Positions 60,460-64,000 of a stretch of DNA of 64,000 bases are shown here, one piece after another. Under the pieces are notes generated by a model, which was not told the origin of the DNA, did not search any database, and saw only the letters and a list, made by a program, of their open reading frames with translations. Position numbers and translations under genes: made by a program. The DNA is from Bosea vestrisii. GTDB taxonomy: Bacteria > Pseudomonadota > Alphaproteobacteria > Rhizobiales > Beijerinckiaceae. The DNA lies in the NCBI RefSeq assembly GCF_030144325.1, contig NZ_CP126307.1, forward strand, positions 3,872,001 through 3,936,000. Direction: 5' to 3'. Every line of letters begins with the position of its first letter. Within the stretch, counting starts at the first letter, position 1.

Positions 60460-60807
60460 CTCGGCCTGCGTCAGTGTGAGTGTGCATTTGCCTTGGACAT
60501 CACGGAGCTTTGTTCGGGCCACGCAGACCGAGTTCCGAGAGCCGAGAAGAAATGCCGCGGTCTCTCGAAGTGACGGGGGCGGCCAGATACGTGCGCCTGC
60601 TCCGATGCGTTTGCGTCACCTGCCGCGTGGGGGATCGGAATAAGCCTGACGGCCGCAATCGTGACCATGTCTCTCCCCATATCCGCGAATTTTCTCGGAC
60701 TACATCTATAGGTTGTGATAATCTCCGATCATTAAGAAAACACAACCTTAGGTAGTTATCTCAATTAAACGTTAACCCTACCGGGAGGTCCTCGCGTCGG
60801 TGTCGAG
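60460..60807. other. Divergent regulatory region of the exopolysaccharide locus
   Basis: About 350 bp between divergent wzz-like and flippase genes. The first 60 bp may encode an N-terminal extension of the wzz-like protein. The stretch 60690-60780 is unusually AT-rich for this window and holds an inverted pair AGGTTGTG (60710-60717) and CACAACCT (60741-60748), 23 bp apart, followed by GTTAAC. It probably contains both promoters and a regulator site. No gene is supported here. Confidence 0.5.
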
Positions 60808-62157
60808 GTGCCCTGGTACTTCCGCAAATCGGGGGATTTCTTGGCAATCAGCGAAGAGAATGTGGGCGGAGGAACCCGGTTCGCCCGTCCAATCCTCGTC
60901 AACTACCTGCTGTCGAGCGGCTCCCTGGCCATGGCCAGCCTGTCACAGCTCGTGACCTTCGCGCTTCTGGCGCGCTCGCTCGGGCCGACCGAATTCGGCC
61001 TGTTCGTCCAGGTTTCGGCGGTGATCGCCGTGGCGGTCCAGCTCTGTGGCCTTGGCGCCTCCGACTGCCTGCTGCGCACGGTCTCGCGAGAGCCCGAAAG
61101 CTATGCGAGCCTGCTTGGTCACAATCTTCTTTTGATTGGCCTCAGTGGTGCCGTCCTCGTCGTCGGCGGTATTGCGGCGATGTCGTCCTGGATCCGCCTG
61201 AGCTCCGGCCCCGCTGTCGATGCGCTGACCCTGACGTTGCTGTTCTTCGGCAATGTGGTTCTCGTGCGGGTGATCTTCCTCGTCGAGACTGTATTCCTCA
61301 GCCTCGGCCGGGTTCATGCGGCCAATCATGCGGTCGTCGGCTTCGCTGTCGCGCGCATGGCCACCGCGGCTCTCGCCTGCCTGGCGTTCCAGGTCTCGAG
61401 CCTGTCGGAATGGGCGCTCTGGCAGTGCGGCGGAAATCTTCTCTACGCCTTGGTCGGGGCTGCATGGCTCTCGCCCCTCGGCCGGCCCCGGTTCAAGATT
61501 CTGCGCGAGGAGCTGCAAGCTGGCCTGCTTTTCAGCTCGCAATTCGTCGTGCGGGCGGTCCGTTCCAATGTCGACCTGTTGGTGATCGGTCTGTTCACCC
61601 CAATCGAGACGGTCGGAAGCTACGGTGTTGCCAGACGGATTATGGACAGCAGCTATCTCTCAATCGATGCCCTCAACCGGCTGATCTATCCGCGCCTGGC
61701 GAGAGAGAGCCGCGGCGGCATGCATCTCGCCTTGCCGACGGCCAAACGGGCGCTGATCGCGGCGCTCGCCCTCGGCATGACGACGTTCGCCATCCTGTTC
61801 ATGTTGGCGCCCTGGCTTCCGGCCTTGTTCGGCCGTGACTATCACGATCTTCCGTTCTTCGTGCGCTGCCTTTCGGGCACCATTATCCTCGTCGGTGCCT
61901 GGGCGGCCGCGATCGACCTGCTGGGCGCTTCGGGGCGTCAGGATGCGAGGGCTTGGATCCTGAACGGCGCCAATTTGCTGGGCAGTGTCCTCATCGCTGG
62001 GGCGACATGGCTGGCGGCGCCGATCGGCACCTTCATCGCGCTCTACACCATCGACGGCACCATCGTCGTGGCCGCGTGGCTCGTGCTGCTCCGCTTCGCA
62101 CGACGCAGCCGCTTGCAGGCGGATGAGCTGGCCCGAGCAAGTCCCTTGCTCTCATGA
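60808..62157 (+). CDS. Polysaccharide flippase (Wzx, MATE/MOP superfamily)
   Basis: A 449 aa membrane protein with about 12-14 helices. The N-terminal pattern NYLLSSGSLAMASLSQLVTF, then RSLGPTEFGLF, is typical of lipopolysaccharide/exopolysaccharide flippases that translocate undecaprenyl-linked repeat units. Further landmarks are GLFTPIETVGSYGVARRIMD and LGASGRQDARAWILNGANLL. The start is uncertain: GTG 60808 or TTG 60841, the latter with a GGGGGA site close by. It is convergent with the GT2 gene, overlapping by 6 nt. Confidence 0.9.
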   Translation: MPWYFRKSGDFLAISEENVGGGTRFARPILVNYLLSSGSLAMASLSQLVTFALLARSLGPTEFGLFVQVSAVIAVAVQLCGLGASDCLLRTVSREPESYASLLGHNLLLIGLSGAVLVVGGIAAMSSWIRLSSGPAVDALTLTLLFFGNVVLVRVIFLVETVFLSLGRVHAANHAVVGFAVARMATAALACLAFQVSSLSEWALWQCGGNLLYALVGAAWLSPLGRPRFKILREELQAGLLFSSQFVVRAVRSNVDLLVIGLFTPIETVGSYGVARRIMDSSYLSIDALNRLIYPRLARESRGGMHLALPTAKRALIAALALGMTTFAILFMLAPWLPALFGRDYHDLPFFVRCLSGTIILVGAWAAAIDLLGASGRQDARAWILNGANLLGSVLIAGATWLAAPIGTFIALYTIDGTIVVAAWLVLLRFARRSRLQADELARASPLLS

Positions 62158-63150
62158 TCCGTCACTGACGATCCGGCTCTCGATCCAGGCGTCCGGTGCC
62201 TTCCGCGCCTGGACGAAGCCGAGTGGCAAGGCGGCGGCGTGGAACAACCAGGCGACGACCGCGTACAGCCCGAGCGACAGGCTGCGCTGCCGCAGGCTCA
62301 TCATGCCGACGATGCCGGAGGTCAGGATAGCATCGAGCGCGAGCCCCAGTGCCGGGCTCGGCATCGCGAAGGGCAGCACGATCATCGCAATCAGCCAGAG
62401 ATAGACCGCAGCCCAGAGTTTCAGCTCCGGCAGGTCCTGGACCAGGCGCCGCCATTGCGGCTTGCCGAGCGCCGCGCGCAGCAGCTCGCCAATCCCGCGC
62501 AGATAGCCCGACTTCCAACGTCGCAGAAGCAGCGCATAGGCGTTGAGCGCGTGACCGAAATGGCGGACGAAACGGCGGTCGAGACGATGCAGGGTCCAGC
62601 CTCGCGCCCGCAACCTCACGCCGAGGTCGAATTCCTCGTAGCCGTGCAGATTGCGGTCCGAGAGATAACCGGCCTGCTCGATCGCCTCCCTGCGATAGAG
62701 GCCGCCACCGTTCATTCGGTCAATCGCGCCCGTCCGCTTCTCCGGCGAGATCCGGCGCCCGCGCCTGATGTATTCGAGGCTGGTATCGTTCATCTCCTCG
62801 ACATGGCCCGTCACGCCGGCGGCGCGGGGATTGGCCGAGAGATAGGCGAAGGCTTCAGGCAGGAAGCCGGGATCGAGCAGCATGTCGCCATCCATCAGGC
62901 AGATGAGCCGCTCGCGGCTGTACTGGAAGCCGAGCTGCGGGCCGATACCGCAGCTCGGCCGAATGGCCGACTCGAGCTGGACGACACGGACGGGATAGGC
63001 TGCGGCGGTGGCGAGCGTGCGATCGCGCGAGCCGCCATCGGCGACGATGACCTCGCCGCCGATCCCTTCGAGCGCCGCCAGGACGCTCTCGATGGCGCTG
63101 CCGATCCGCGCCTCCTCGTTGAGTGTCTTCAGGATGACCGACACCGCCAT
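62152..63150 (-). CDS. Glycosyltransferase family 2, membrane-associated
   Basis: A 332 aa GT-A glycosyltransferase. The nucleotide-binding strand is VSVILKTLNEEARIGSAIES, the metal-binding DGD is in LICLMDGDMLLDPGFLPEAF, and the acceptor region is RMNGGGLYRREAIEQAGYLS followed by EEFDLGVRLRARGW. Two to three C-terminal hydrophobic helices (YLWLIAMIVLPFAMPSPALG onward) anchor it in the membrane. It lies on the opposite strand from the flippase and probably extends the repeat unit. Confidence 0.9.
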   Translation of the reverse strand: MAVSVILKTLNEEARIGSAIESVLAALEGIGGEVIVADGGSRDRTLATAAAYPVRVVQLESAIRPSCGIGPQLGFQYSRERLICLMDGDMLLDPGFLPEAFAYLSANPRAAGVTGHVEEMNDTSLEYIRRGRRISPEKRTGAIDRMNGGGLYRREAIEQAGYLSDRNLHGYEEFDLGVRLRARGWTLHRLDRRFVRHFGHALNAYALLLRRWKSGYLRGIGELLRAALGKPQWRRLVQDLPELKLWAAVYLWLIAMIVLPFAMPSPALGLALDAILTSGIVGMMSLRQRSLSLGLYAVVAWLFHAAALPLGFVQARKAPDAWIESRIVSDGS

Positions 63151-63162
63151 CGCACACGCCTA

Positions 63163-63275
63163 GATCACGACGATTTTGGATCGAATCGATCCAAAATCAC
63201 AGAACGTGATCGATTCTAAGAGTTCAGAGCAGGATTTCTGCGAAAACCGGTTCCCACTTTTTCGCATCCTGCTCT
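63163..63275. repeat. Nested palindromic intergenic element of Rhizobiales type
   Basis: Two adjacent hairpin units. Unit 1 has an outer stem GATCACG/CGTGATC (63163-63169 and 63205-63211) around a 27-nt palindrome (63172-63198) that is perfect except for its central base. Unit 2 pairs AGAGCAGGAT (63226-63235) with ATCCTGCTCT (63266-63275), with an inner GCGAAAA/TTTTCGC stem. I recall similar interspersed elements in Rhizobiales intergenic DNA. It lies just upstream of the GT2 start, and its right edge supplies the stop codon of the next gene. Confidence 0.8.
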
Positions 63276-64000
63276 AGTGGAAATCGGTGAGGAGCCGGCT
63301 CCAGTCCTCACCGGCGAGGCCACCGACATAGACATCACCGCGTGCGACTGCGTCGTTGATCTCGGGAAGTCGCGTCAGCACGAAGGCGAAAGCCCGATGC
63401 CGGAAGACCAGCCAGCGCTGTAGCGAGAGTCCGGCCATCAAGGCGGACTGCGCACGGCCGCGCGCTTCGACATGGCCGGTATCGTCGAGATGACGAAACA
63501 TTGCGCGAAGGACGACGGACTCCCGGCCGGAAAGCGACAGGATGTTGAGGACATGCGCGGTTCGCCCCGGCGCCGCATAATAGACAAAGCAGCCGATGAT
63601 CCCTCCGTTACGGTCGACGACGGAGCGGATCGTGAAGGCGCCGAGGCGGGTGTTCTGCGCAGCCAGCGAGACCAGCCAGGAGAGCTCCTCCTCTGCCCAG
63701 AGAGGCCGCACCGCATAGTGCGCGATCAGCCGCGGCGCATGCGCGAGGAAGGTCGCAACGGACATCTCCACGACGCGCGCGGCGCCGGGCTCCCGCTGCG
63801 CCCTCTCCCGGCAGCAGACGCCGCAGCAGGCTGTCGAGAGGGCGCGCGAGAACAGGCAGGCCGAGACGCTTGCCGCGCAGGAAGCGCGCGGCGAAGCGTC
63901 CGGACAGGGCGCCGACAGGGCGGAAGCTGCGGGCCCATTCGAGATTCTGCAGGGGGATGGGCTTGCCGCCGATCGCGAGGAGATGGTTGCAGCTCGTCGG
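63274..64000 (-). CDS. GNAT-like protein of the exopolysaccharide locus, C-terminal part, probable frameshift
   Basis: The long frame (63274-63771) reads ATFLAHAPRLIAHYAVRPLW, IRSVVDRNGGIIGCFVYYAA, LVFRHRAFAFVLTRLPEIND and GGLAGEDWSRLLTDFH, resembling the C-terminal half of two-domain acetyltransferase-like proteins found near exopolysaccharide genes. Upstream, a different frame is open to the window edge and reads LLAIGGKPIPLQNLEWARSF and LPVLARPLDSLLRRLLPGE. Removing one base near 63786-63794 would fuse both. The 5' end is outside the window. The function is a weak guess. Confidence 0.55.
   Translation of the reverse strand, partial: RRAATISSRSAASPSPCRISNGPAASALSAPCPDASPRASCAASVSACLFSRALSTACCGVCCRERAQREPGAARVVEMSVATFLAHAPRLIAHYAVRPLWAEEELSWLVSLAAQNTRLGAFTIRSVVDRNGGIIGCFVYYAAPGRTAHVLNILSLSGRESVVLRAMFRHLDDTGHVEARGRAQSALMAGLSLQRWLVFRHRAFAFVLTRLPEINDAVARGDVYVGGLAGEDWSRLLTDFH

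Overview
The window is high-GC, gene-dense DNA from an alphaproteobacterium. It is most likely a member of the Hyphomicrobiales (Rhizobiales) and possibly Bosea-like; the genus is inference. Supporting signs are the rhizobial pcaDCHG order with a divergent pcaQ and a sequence matching the described PcaQ box, the density of ABC importers and LysR regulators, and a nested palindromic intergenic element of a kind I recall from this order. No tRNA, rRNA, CRISPR array, insertion sequence or phage gene was seen.

Layout. 0-3.5 kb: 3' part of a spermidine/putrescine-type ABC importer with a proline-racemase-family enzyme. 3.5-7 kb: a frameshifted XRE regulator, a frameshifted SLC13/DASS carrier and a glycerate kinase. 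7-10 kb: an S8 protease, an ECF sigma factor, a frameshifted anti-sigma factor and a SCO1 remnant. 10.4-18.9 kb: flavin reductase, three luciferase-like monooxygenases, a GNAT, a fused permease-ATPase and two tandem binding proteins. This set resembles the Bacillus S-alkylcysteine / S-(2-succino)cysteine salvage operons. 18.9-22.4 kb: protocatechuate branch pcaDCHG with pcaQ. 22.5-27.1 kb: a molybdenum hydroxylase (large and small subunits) with a three-haem cytochrome c. 27.2-38.4 kb: LysR regulator and a nine-gene operon of a dipeptide-type ABC importer, hydantoinase/oxoprolinase A and B and a D-threonine-aldolase-like PLP enzyme. 38.5-46.7 kb: AraC regulator and a hydroxamate-siderophore uptake operon (TonB receptor, FhuD, FhuB, siderophore-interacting protein, FhuC). 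46.8-48.4 kb: an HpaG/HpaH-like pair. 48.6-50.9 kb: divergent dgdR-dgdA (2,2-dialkylglycine decarboxylase). 50.9-64 kb: an exopolysaccharide locus with Wzz, polymerase, flippase, glycosyltransferases, deacetylase, methyltransferase, GH5 and acyltransferase.

Most operons are translationally coupled through 1-14 bp overlaps. The regulators usually sit divergent to their likely targets, and three of those gaps contain plausible operators.

A striking feature is that six otherwise intact genes are each broken by one single-base indel, mostly at a short homopolymer: near 3718, 4853, 9264, 41175, 53490 and 63790. Either the source sequence has homopolymer errors or these are recent lesions. The most promising biology is the flavin-monooxygenase sulfur cluster, the hydantoinase-type operon, and the racemase homologue whose second catalytic cysteine is a glycine.
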